Shown here in pieces: positions 49,349 to 57,905 of a stretch of 64,000 bases of DNA. Source of the DNA: Inquilinus limosus (lineage in GTDB: Bacteria > Pseudomonadota > Alphaproteobacteria > DSM-16000 > Inquilinaceae); the NCBI RefSeq assembly GCF_002195995.1, contig NZ_NHON01000006.1, positions 1-64,000 on the forward strand. The letters run 5' to 3'. A model generated the notes under the pieces. It did no database searches. It had not been told where the DNA came from and saw nothing but the letters and a program-made list of their open reading frames with translations. Position 1 is the stretch's first letter. Every line of letters begins with the position of its first letter. A program made the position numbers and the translations under genes.

Positions 49349-50841
49349 TCCGACAGGCCGCCGGCCGCCGCGGTGAAGCGCGGGGCCAGGGTGCGGTCGG
49401 CGCAGAGCGTGTCGAGCGGCGCCGCCGGCATGTCGATGAAATGGGCCACCAGATCGGGCGCGCAGCTTTCCGTGGTCAGGATCGAATGGCTGCCGGCCCG
49501 GAACTCGATCACCCGGCCATTGGTCAGGGTCCGCGCCGCGATATAGGCATATTCCGGCGGCGTGATCGGGTCGAAGCTGCCGGCCAGCAGCAGGGTGGGG
49601 GTGGTGCTCGACACCGCCACGGCATCGACCGCCGAGATCGGCGGCACATGCCAGGAATCGCAGACCTGCCACTCCAGCGCATAGGCGGCGTTGCCGCCAT
49701 AGGGCTCCGAGGCCGCGACCGACGCCGCCAGCGCGTCGCGGGTGGCGAAGGGCCAGCTCTCGCTGCAGGCGACGCTCAGCGCCAGCCCGTCGGACCGGTT
49801 CGGCCCGCCGCTGAACACCGGCCCGATCCAGGGGGCGAGGGCGGCCAGGTCGCCGCGCGCCACCTTGTCGATCAGCTCCGGCAGGTCCGCCAGGGTGGTG
49901 TGGTCGTAGAAGGTGGCGTAGAGCGCGTCGAGCACGATGCCGTCATCGACCCGGATGTTGCGCCGGCCCTGGCGCACCATCTCCGGCTGCGCCCGCAGCT
50001 GCGCCAGCATGCCGTCGAAGCGGGCCTCCAGCAGCGGATAGGCAGCGTCACAGTCCGGGCTGCTCTGGCATTCGCCGAACAGCCGGCGAAACACGCGCGC
50101 GATCAGCGCCGGCTGGGTGTCCAGATCGAAGATCCCGGGCGGGTAGACGCTGTCCAGCACGGCGCTGCGCACGCGATCGGGGAAGTCGCGCATCACCGCC
50201 AGAGCCACCCGGGTGCCGTAGGACACGCCGACCAGGTTGTAGCTCTCGTAGTTCAGCGCCGCGGCGATGTCGTCGACATCGGCCGCCGCCTCGGCCGTGG
50301 TGAAGGCCGACAGGTCGTTGCCGCCACGGGTCAGGCGGTCATGGCAGGCCACCGCCGCCGGCCGCTCCAGCGCCAGCACCTCGGCCCGGGTCAGGCCGGG
50401 CTTCCAGTTCCGTTCGGAAATGCGGTCCAGCTCCGGGCAGTCCAGGCTGGGCCGGGACTGGCCGACGCCGCGCTGGTCGAAGACGATGAAGTCCCGGGCC
50501 TGGCGGATCGGCCGGCTGATCTGCCACCAGGTGTCGGAATCGTCGCCGAAGGCGGTGTCGCCCGGGCCGCCATTGAGGAAGATCACCGGGTCGGGCAGGG
50601 GCGACGGGGCCTGGCTGTGCAGCACCGCGACATAGAGGCGGAGGTTGCGGCCGCGCGCACCTTCGCGATGCGCCGGCACGGCGACGAAGCCGCAGGTGGC
50701 CCGTTCGCCGCGCGGCACGGCGAAGGCGCAGCGCGCGCTCTCGAAGCCGGGGGCCGCCGAAGCCGGAAAGGCGAACAGGAGCAGGGCGCCGAAGGCGAGG
50801 AAAGGCCAAAGAGTCGAGGCCGAGTTCAGGCGCACTGGCAC
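49303..50841 (-). CDS. Secreted alpha/beta hydrolase, S33 (tripeptidyl/proline aminopeptidase-like)
   Basis: A roughly 512-residue hydrolase with a signal peptide (hydrophobic WPFLAFGALLLFAFPASA). The oxyanion motif is FLNGGPGD, the nucleophile lies in LVGVSYGTRVAL, the acid in LLAGSFDPITPP and His in FRAGSHSIL; the region around that Asp resembles the C-terminal TAP-like domain of S33 enzymes. Several Cys (for example SARCAFAV, CGFVAVP, ECQSSPDCDAAY) suggest disulfides in the periplasm. Start is uncertain: GTG 50841 with GAAAG upstream, or GTG 50835. The 3' end overlaps ratA by 46 bases. Substrate unknown. Confidence 0.85.
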   Translation of the reverse strand: MPVRLNSASTLWPFLAFGALLLFAFPASAAPGFESARCAFAVPRGERATCGFVAVPAHREGARGRNLRLYVAVLHSQAPSPLPDPVIFLNGGPGDTAFGDDSDTWWQISRPIRQARDFIVFDQRGVGQSRPSLDCPELDRISERNWKPGLTRAEVLALERPAAVACHDRLTRGGNDLSAFTTAEAAADVDDIAAALNYESYNLVGVSYGTRVALAVMRDFPDRVRSAVLDSVYPPGIFDLDTQPALIARVFRRLFGECQSSPDCDAAYPLLEARFDGMLAQLRAQPEMVRQGRRNIRVDDGIVLDALYATFYDHTTLADLPELIDKVARGDLAALAPWIGPVFSGGPNRSDGLALSVACSESWPFATRDALAASVAASEPYGGNAAYALEWQVCDSWHVPPISAVDAVAVSSTTPTLLLAGSFDPITPPEYAYIAARTLTNGRVIEFRAGSHSILTTESCAPDLVAHFIDMPAAPLDTLCADRTLAPRFTAAAGGLSDQPSAAAADTEARSP

Positions 50842-50896
50842 GGTGCTTTCGTGTGAGTCCTGGCCGCCATGATGCGGTGCGCTCCGCCGGCCGGCA

Positions 50897-50945
50897 ACCC
50901 GCGTCAGCCGGCGTGGGGGGATGCGGTTTTCGCGGCTTGCGCGCC
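50897..50945. repeat. Direct repeat copy flanking the toxin-antitoxin islet (outer copy)
   Basis: A 49-bp sequence matching 51751-51799 at 48 of 49 positions (C at 50931, T at 51785). On the minus strand it encodes the last codons of CinA, AQAAKTASPHAG plus the stop, although here it is cut off from the rest of cinA. The difference is synonymous. Distance between copies is 854 bp. Confidence 0.9.
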
Positions 50946-50968
50946 TGGGGGCCGGCCGCATTGCCGGA

Positions 50969-51394
50969 TCAGTTCTGGCGATCGACGGCGGCGGAGGCGC
51001 GAGCCAGCACCGCCGCCTTGAATGCGACGGCGATCTTGTTCACGAAGGAGGCGCTGAAAGCCCCGATCGGATCGGCGGCGGGATCGAGGTAGAACGAGCG
51101 CTCCGCCACGTCGCGGTTGTATTCGTCGACGTAAACCCAGCAGCGGGCCTTCCATTCCGAAAGCCCACCCCTTCGGCGCTCGATCTCAGGCACCTCGATC
51201 GCACCATCGCGATCAGTTGGTGGAACTGTGCTGACGGCAAGGAGGTAGAGAATGGTTTGCTTCGATCCAGCCTTCTGCACCGGCAGCAGCATGCAACAGG
51301 GACGGTCCTTTCGCCCCTCGGTTTCACCGGCTGCCCGCTACCGGGCCCAAAGGTACGGATACCAGACGAGTTGCCCGGTCCTAAGCGTCGCCAT
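50969..51394 (-). pseudogene. PemK/MazF-like toxin gene with an in-frame TAG at codon 19
   Basis: The frame starts at ATG 51394, overlapping the antitoxin end by 14 bases, and reads MATLRTGQLVWYPYLWAR, then TAG at 51338-51340, then continues in the same frame RAAGETEGRKDRPC to TGA at 50969. Without the stop it would be a 141-codon protein. The sequence around the stop (WYPYLW...GETEGRKDRP) resembles a group of PemK/MazF-like proteins paired with Phd-type antitoxins; the family is assigned from memory. A CAG-to-TAG change would explain it. ATG 51292 could restart translation of the last 107 residues, but would lose the N-terminal loop usually needed for RNA cleavage. Sequencing error is possible. 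Confidence 0.6.
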
Positions 51395-51641
51395 CACGCT
51401 GACCGACGATGATATCGTCCAAGGCTGCGAGAAGCTCCGCGCGAACATCGGCAGGTTCCTCGCCTGAGACATAGACCTTTCGCGGGTCTTCCGCCCGACG
51501 GGTCAGGCGCTCGAAATCCTCGATCGCCATAAGGACCAGGCGGGGTTTGTTCCGCTGGGTGATCGTGACCGGGTGGCGCAGGGCTTCGGCGATGATGTCA
51601 CCTGACCTGCGCGACAGGTCACTGGTCGAGTATGACGACAT
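51381..51641 (-). CDS. Phd/YefM-family antitoxin
   Basis: An 86-residue protein with the Phd/YefM fold: YSTSDLSRRSGDIIAEALRH, then PVTITQRNKPRLVLMAIEDF is the conserved core that binds DNA, and the acidic C-terminal half (SGEEPADVRAELLAALDDII) would bind the toxin. ATG 51641 has AAGGAGG upstream; a longer open frame begins in the operator and lacks a Shine-Dalgarno. The partner toxin follows with overlap. It appears intact although the toxin reading frame is interrupted. Confidence 0.85.
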   Translation of the reverse strand: MSSYSTSDLSRRSGDIIAEALRHPVTITQRNKPRLVLMAIEDFERLTRRAEDPRKVYVSGEEPADVRAELLAALDDIIVGQRDGDA

Positions 51642-51669
51642 GGCAACGACCTCCTTTGATGCTGCAATA

Positions 51670-51693
51670 TACAGCAAAAACAGAATTGCTGTA
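51670..51693. promoter_or_regulatory. Inverted repeat upstream of the antitoxin, candidate operator
   Basis: TACAGCAA (51670-51677) and TTGCTGTA (51686-51693) are perfect 8-bp arms 29-52 bases upstream of the antitoxin ATG, in an AT-rich patch. A second small GCTG/CAGC pair overlaps it (51661-51675). This is where Phd/YefM antitoxins bind to repress their operon; binding is inferred. Confidence 0.6.
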
Positions 51694-51750
51694 AATTTCA
51701 GAAGAGATTCTGCTTGCCTCGGATAGCGGTTTCACAGGGCTGATAGCCCC

Positions 51751-51799
51751 ACCCGCGTCAGCCGGCGTGGGGGGATGCGGTTTTTGCGGCTTGCGCGCC
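51751..51799. repeat. Direct repeat copy flanking the toxin-antitoxin islet (cinA copy)
   Basis: The second copy of the 49-bp repeat, forming the true 3' end of cinA (stop at 51758-51760). The islet between the copies holds the toxin frame, antitoxin and operator and nothing else. Confidence 0.9.
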
Positions 51800-52276
51800 G
51801 GCCAGCAGCAGCTCCAACGCCAGCCGCATGGCCTGGGCCCGGACGGCGGTCCGGTCGCCGGCGAAGACGCGCCGCTCCGTCCGGGTCGCGACGCCCGGCC
51901 GGGCGAGGCCGAAATGCACCAGCCCGACTGGCTTGCCCGGCGTGGCGCCGCCCGGCCCGGCGATGCCGGTGACCGAGACCGCCAGGCCGACCTTCGCATG
52001 GGTCACGGCGCCCTCGGCCATCGCCGCCGCAACCTCGGCGCTGACGGCCCCTTTGTCGGCGATCAGCGGCGCGGGCACGCCCAGCAGTTCGGCCTTGGCG
52101 GCGTTGGAATAGGTGACGAAGCCGCGTTCCACCACGTCGGAGGAGCCGGCGATCGCGGTCAGCGCCGCCGCCACCAGCCCGCCGGTGCAGCTTTCCGCCG
52201 TCGCCAGCATCAGCCCCGCGGCGCGGCAGGCATCCAGCACCTGCGCCGCCAAGGCGAGATCCGCGTCGTCGATCAC
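51758..52276 (-). CDS. CinA family protein, nicotinamide-nucleotide amidohydrolase (PncC domain only)
   Basis: A 172-residue protein made only of the C-terminal CinA/PncC domain. LATAESCTGGLVAAALTAIAG, GFVTYSNAAKAELLGV, AVSVTGIAGPGGATPGKPVG and the VRAQAMRLALELLL helix are the family blocks; the Ser in AESCTGG is the catalytic one. It deamidates NMN to NaMN. Start is GTG 52276, overlapping the pgpA stop (GTGA). Its last 13 codons lie in the 49-bp direct repeat that marks the toxin-antitoxin insertion. Confidence 0.92.
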   Translation of the reverse strand: MIDDADLALAAQVLDACRAAGLMLATAESCTGGLVAAALTAIAGSSDVVERGFVTYSNAAKAELLGVPAPLIADKGAVSAEVAAAMAEGAVTHAKVGLAVSVTGIAGPGGATPGKPVGLVHFGLARPGVATRTERRVFAGDRTAVRAQAMRLALELLLAGAQAAKTASPHAG

Positions 52277-52761
52277 GCCAGTCCTCCCGCCAGGACCGCC
52301 GCGCCGATCGCGGCGACCGCCACGCCGGCGGCGATGTCGTCCATCATCACGCCCCAGCCGCCGCCCAGCTCGCGGTCCAGCCAGGAGATCGGCCACGGCT
52401 TGGCGATGTCGAGCAGCCGGAACAGGGCAAAGGCGAGGGGATAGAGCCACAGCACCCCGGCGACCGGGGCCAGGGCCAGCAGCTGGCCGGCCACCTCGTC
52501 GATCACGATCGCGCTCGAATCCGCCTCGCCGCCGCGGCAGACGGCGCCCGATGCCCACACCCCGACCAGGCCGATGACGACCCCGGCGATCGCCACGGCC
52601 AGTGGTCCGCCCAGCCACCACAGCGCCCAGGCCAGGGGCAGGGCGGCCAGCGATCCCCAGGTGCCGGAGGCCACCCGGATCAGCCCGATCCCACCCACCG
52701 TCGCCAGCAGCGTCGTCGGCTGCCAGAAGGTGCAGCCGGGCGGGAGCGGCCGGAACGGCAT
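52273..52761 (-). CDS. pgpA: Phosphatidylglycerophosphatase A
   Basis: A 162-residue inner-membrane phosphatase that makes phosphatidylglycerol. Family blocks: ASGTWGSLAALPLAWAL, VIDEVAGQLLAL and FRLLDIAKPWPISWLD with MMDDIAAGV; several membrane helices between. The ATG at 52761 overlaps the ispDF stop (TGATG), so translation is coupled. The ispDF-pgpA-cinA order is typical of alphaproteobacteria. Confidence 0.95.
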   Translation of the reverse strand: MPFRPLPPGCTFWQPTTLLATVGGIGLIRVASGTWGSLAALPLAWALWWLGGPLAVAIAGVVIGLVGVWASGAVCRGGEADSSAIVIDEVAGQLLALAPVAGVLWLYPLAFALFRLLDIAKPWPISWLDRELGGGWGVMMDDIAAGVAVAAIGAAVLAGGLA

Positions 52762-53921
52762 CAGCGCTCGATCCGGACGCTCGCGGAAGCCTGGGCGGCG
52801 ATGCCTTCCTCGCGGCCGGTGAAGCCCAGCCGCTCGGTCGTGGTCGCCTTGACGCTGACCCGCTCCGCGTCGAGCCCCAGGATCCCGGCGATCCGGGCGA
52901 CCATGGCGGCGCGGTGCGGGCCGACCTTCGGCCGCTCGCACAGCAGGGTGACGTCGACGTTGAGGATGGTGCCGCGGGCCCGCACCAGCTCGCCGGCATG
53001 GGCCAGGAAGGCGGCGGAATCGGCGCCGCGCCAGCGCTCGTCCGATGGCGGGAAGTGCTGGCCGATGTCGCCGGCGCCGATCGCGCCCAAGAGCGCGTCG
53101 GTCAGGGCGTGCAGCCCGACATCGGCGTCGGAGTGGCCTTCCAGCTTGAAGCCGTGGGGAATGCGGACACCGCACAGGATGACGGCGTCGCCCGGGATCA
53201 GGCGATGCACGTCGAAGCCGGTGCCGGTCCGGATGTCGGCGGCGCCGCCGAGCAGTCGTTCCGCGCGGGTCAGGTCCGCCTCCGTGGTGATCTTGAAGTT
53301 GTCGACATGGCCTTCGACCAGGCGCACGGCGATGCCCTGGCGCTCCGCCACCGCGGCGTCGTCGGTCAGCGCCTCGCCGGCCACGGAGCGGTGGGCGGCC
53401 AGCAGGGCCGGGAAGCGGAAGCCCTGCGGCGTCTGCGCCTGCCACAGCCCGCTGCGGTCGACCGTGCCGGCGGCGATGGGAGCGCCACCCTTGGCCTCGG
53501 CCCGCTTGATCGTGTCGACCACCGGCACCGCGGCGATCGCCGCCTCGGCCTCGTCCAAGGCGTCCAGCACCCGGTCGATCGTGGCGCGATCGATCAGCGG
53601 CCGCGCCGCGTCATGCACCAGCACCCGGTCGGGGGCGCGGGCCTCCAGCCATTCCAGCGCTGCGCGGACGCTGTCCTGCCGGGTGGCGCCGCCGATCACC
53701 GGGTCGGGCAGGCCGAGGTCCGCCGCGGCCGCGTTATACAGCGCCCGGTGCTCGTCGCGGATCACCACGACGATGTCGTCGAAGCGGCCGGTGGCGCGGA
53801 AGGCCTCGACCGACCGGCGCAGCACGGTGCTGCCGGCCAGTGGGCGGTACTGCTTGGGCAGGGAGCCGCCGAAGCGCTCGCCGGTTCCGGCGGCGACGAT
53901 GACGGCGGCGTGGCGTGGCAT
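52761..53921 (-). CDS. ispDF: Bifunctional IspD/IspF: MEP cytidylyltransferase and MEcPP synthase
   Basis: A 386-residue fusion. Residues 1-228 are IspD ([20 protein letters not shown] nucleotide loop; [12 protein letters not shown]), which couples CTP to MEP. Residues about 230-386 are IspF ([34 protein letters not shown]), which cyclises CDP-ME-2-phosphate. Both act in the non-mevalonate isoprenoid pathway; the fused form is common in alphaproteobacteria. ATG 53921 begins the family N-terminus. An intrinsic terminator for the upstream ompA-like gene lies 24 bases before it. Confidence 0.96.
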   Translation of the reverse strand: MPRHAAVIVAAGTGERFGGSLPKQYRPLAGSTVLRRSVEAFRATGRFDDIVVVIRDEHRALYNAAAADLGLPDPVIGGATRQDSVRAALEWLEARAPDRVLVHDAARPLIDRATIDRVLDALDEAEAAIAAVPVVDTIKRAEAKGGAPIAAGTVDRSGLWQAQTPQGFRFPALLAAHRSVAGEALTDDAAVAERQGIAVRLVEGHVDNFKITTEADLTRAERLLGGAADIRTGTGFDVHRLIPGDAVILCGVRIPHGFKLEGHSDADVGLHALTDALLGAIGAGDIGQHFPPSDERWRGADSAAFLAHAGELVRARGTILNVDVTLLCERPKVGPHRAAMVARIAGILGLDAERVSVKATTTERLGFTGREEGIAAQASASVRIER

Positions 53922-53944
53922 GGTCCGCTGGGACTCCCTCGACG

Positions 53945-53972
53945 AAAAAAGCGCCGCACGATAGGGCGGCGC
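53945..53972 (-). terminator. Rho-independent terminator after the OmpA-like gene
   Basis: On the minus strand GCGCCGC and GCGGCGC form a 7-bp stem with an 8-base loop, followed directly by TTTTTT. It terminates the ompA-like transcript 67 bases after its stop and before ispDF. Confidence 0.85.
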
Positions 53973-54038
53973 CGGGGGAGAGACAAGCGGCACGGCCGGG
54001 CGGCGGCGCCACCCGGCCATATCGTCACCGCGGGCCGG

Positions 54039-55034
54039 TCACTGGGGGATCAGCTCGACCCGCCGGTTCTTGGCCCGGCCCTCGTCGCTGTCGTTCGGCG
54101 CCACCGGCGCCAGCGGGCCGACGCCGGCCGGGTTCAGCCGGCCCGCCGGGATGCCGTACTGCTTGACCAGCGCCGACACCACCGAGGCGGCGCGGGCCCG
54201 CGACAGCGCCATGTTGGTATCCATGCCACCGACATTGTCGGTGTGGCCGACGACATGGATCTTCAGCGACGGGTCGTCCTTGAGGACCTGCGCGATCTGC
54301 TCCAGCGCCGGCTTCGATTCCGGTTTGAGGTCGGCCTTGGCGAAGTCGAAAGTGATGCCGTAGAGGGCGATATGGCCCTGCGCCGACAGGCTCTTCTCGA
54401 TCTCGGCCGCCGTTACCGTCACCATCTTGTCCTGCAGCGTGCCGGATTCGATGACGTCGAGCTGGACGATGGCCTGGCCCTTCGCGACCTCGATGTCCCG
54501 GGTGTAGCCGTCCTCGAACTCGGTGACGTAGAGGGCGATGCTGACGGTGCCGCCGTCCTTGGCCAGCTCCGCGGTCAGGAGATGCGCGGCCTCCGGGCTG
54601 TAGCTGAACAGCTGGGTCCCGACCCCGTCGAAGATGACGTCCTGGCGCCTGCCGATGGCGCCGCCATCGGCCTTGAACAGCACCTGGTAGCCCTTGGCCG
54701 CCAGCTCGTTCTCGTAATTCTCGAACACGTCGGCGGAGGAGATGCCGGCCGGGACCGTGTAGCTGAGGCGGGTCAGCGCGCCGCTGACCTGCTTCGAGGC
54801 GGCGAAGACCGGCTTGTTGTCGGCGTCGGCCTCGTCGGCCGCGCCCAGCGGCAGGGTGTAGTGGGTGAATTTCTGGGTCTTGTATTCCACGATCGACGCG
54901 CCGTCGTAGCGCTTGATCCCCGGATAATCCTTCGCCCCCGGGATGTCGGCGGCCGCGGCCGGCGCCGTCATGGCGGCAGCCAGCGCGAAGGCCAGCACGG
55001 CGATGCGACCGATCGTCCCGATCATCGAATTCAT
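54039..55034 (-). CDS. OmpA-family protein with C-terminal peptidoglycan-binding domain
   Basis: A 331-residue exported protein with a signal peptide (about 1-29, ending APAAAA). The central region (about 60-200) has no recognised domain; FENYENELAAKGYQVLF resembles the DUF4892-like domain found before OmpA domains. The C-terminal OmpA domain (about 220-331) has ITFDFAKADLKPES, IHVVGHTDNVGGMDTNMALS and GRAKNRRVELIPQ. It probably sits in the periplasm or outer membrane, holding peptidoglycan. ATG 55034 has GGAG upstream. It is divergent from ntrB. Confidence 0.88.
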   Translation of the reverse strand: MNSMIGTIGRIAVLAFALAAAMTAPAAAADIPGAKDYPGIKRYDGASIVEYKTQKFTHYTLPLGAADEADADNKPVFAASKQVSGALTRLSYTVPAGISSADVFENYENELAAKGYQVLFKADGGAIGRRQDVIFDGVGTQLFSYSPEAAHLLTAELAKDGGTVSIALYVTEFEDGYTRDIEVAKGQAIVQLDVIESGTLQDKMVTVTAAEIEKSLSAQGHIALYGITFDFAKADLKPESKPALEQIAQVLKDDPSLKIHVVGHTDNVGGMDTNMALSRARAASVVSALVKQYGIPAGRLNPAGVGPLAPVAPNDSDEGRAKNRRVELIPQ

Positions 55035-55251
55035 AGGAGTCTGCTCCATCGTCGCCACCGAGCCGAAGCCCGGCGGCATCATGCCTCAACCGCGGCCGTC
55101 CGTCCGGCGGAAACACCGGCCCCGACCCCGGCCGCCTGACATGTAGCGCCCCGCGCAAGGAACTTCTTCCCCCCAAGAATCGGGGGTGGTTGCTGTTTCT
55201 GCTCATTGGTTGGGCAAAACTTTCATTGGACAAAATTTAGGCGATGGGCTG

Positions 55252-56420
55252 ATGTGGCAGCCGCAATCCCGCTCGCCGCCGATGCCGAATCTGAAACCGA
55301 TCCCCACCGCTGCGGTCGCGCCGCAACCGGACCCCTTCGCGCTCCTGGCCTCGCTGCCGGTGGCGGTGCTGGCCGTCGGCCACGACCGGGTGATCCGCTT
55401 CGTCAACCTGGCCGCGCAGCAGCTGCTGGACGCCAGCGAATCCGCCCTGCTGGGGCAGGAGCTGACCGGGCTGGTGCCGGGCGACAGCCCGCTGTTCACC
55501 CTGATCGACCAGGCGATCCAGCAGGACCGCAGCGTCGCCGATTACGGCATGCTGCTGGAAAGCCCGCGGATCGGCCGGCGCACGGTCACGGTGACGGTGG
55601 CGCCGCTGGTCGACCCGCCGGACCTCGCGGTGGTCAGCCTGTTCGAGGAATCGGTGGCGCGGCGGATCGACACCCAGCTGAACCGCCGCCACGCCGCCCG
55701 GTCGATGACCGCGATGGCGGCGATGCTGGCGCATGAGATCAAGAACCCGCTCTCCGGCATCCGCGGCGCCGCCCAGCTGCTGGAGCAGACGGTCGGCGAC
55801 GACGACCGGGCCCTGACCCGGCTGATCTGCGAGGAGACCGACCGCATCGTCCGGCTGGTCGACCGCATGGATGCCTTCTCCGACCCCAGCCCGCTGAACC
55901 GCGAGCCGGTCAACATCCATGAGGTGCTGGAGCGGGCGCGCCAGGTGGCGCAGACCGGCTTCGGCCGCCATGTCCGCTTCATCGAGCGCTACGACCCGTC
56001 GCTGCCGCCGGTGCCGGGGCAGTTCGACCAACTGGTCCAGGTCTTCCTGAACCTGATCAAGAACGCGGTCGAGGCGGTGGCCGAGGATGGCGAGATCATC
56101 CTGACCACCGCCTATCAGCGCGGCGTGGCGATCGCGGTGCAGGGCACCAGCCAGCGCCTGAACCTGCCGCTGATGGTGGCGATCCAGGACAACGGCCCGG
56201 GCATCCCGGACGACCTCAAGGACCACCTGTTCGACCCCTTCGTCACCACCAAGGCGGAAGGCTCCGGCCTCGGCCTGTCGCTGGTGGCCAAGATCATCGG
56301 TGACCATGGCGGCCTGATCGGCTTCGAGAGCGAGCCGCGCCGCACCGTGTTCAAGATCTCCCTGCCGATCCACGCCGGGGCGGTGTCGACCGGCGACAGC
56401 GAAAGCAACGGAAGCGAAGC

Positions 56421-56424
<4 letters not shown>
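55252..56424 (+). CDS. ntrB: Nitrogen regulation sensor histidine kinase NtrB
   Basis: A roughly 390-residue cytoplasmic kinase. A PAS-like domain spans about 25-130 ([21 protein letters not shown]), then the phosphoacceptor His in [20 protein letters not shown], and the ATP-binding domain with [24 protein letters not shown] and [12 protein letters not shown]. It phosphorylates or dephosphorylates NtrC according to PII/nitrogen status. The start is uncertain: ATG 55252 or ATG 55282. The dusB (nifR3) gene that normally precedes ntrB in alphaproteobacteria is absent. Its stop overlaps ntrC by 4 bases. Confidence 0.94.
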
Positions 56425-57875
<1,451 letters not shown>

Positions 57876-57905
57876 GCCCCCACTCAGCATGTTGAACCGT
57901 TCTCG

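Noticed and set aside
51252-51467. Small plus-strand open frame inside the toxin-antitoxin islet
   Set aside because: It is antisense to the toxin/antitoxin junction and lacks a Shine-Dalgarno; the minus-strand genes explain the DNA.
52602-55139. 845-codon open frame on the plus strand across pgpA, ispDF and the ompA-like gene
   Set aside because: Antisense to three recognisable genes, with no family motif and low-complexity composition.
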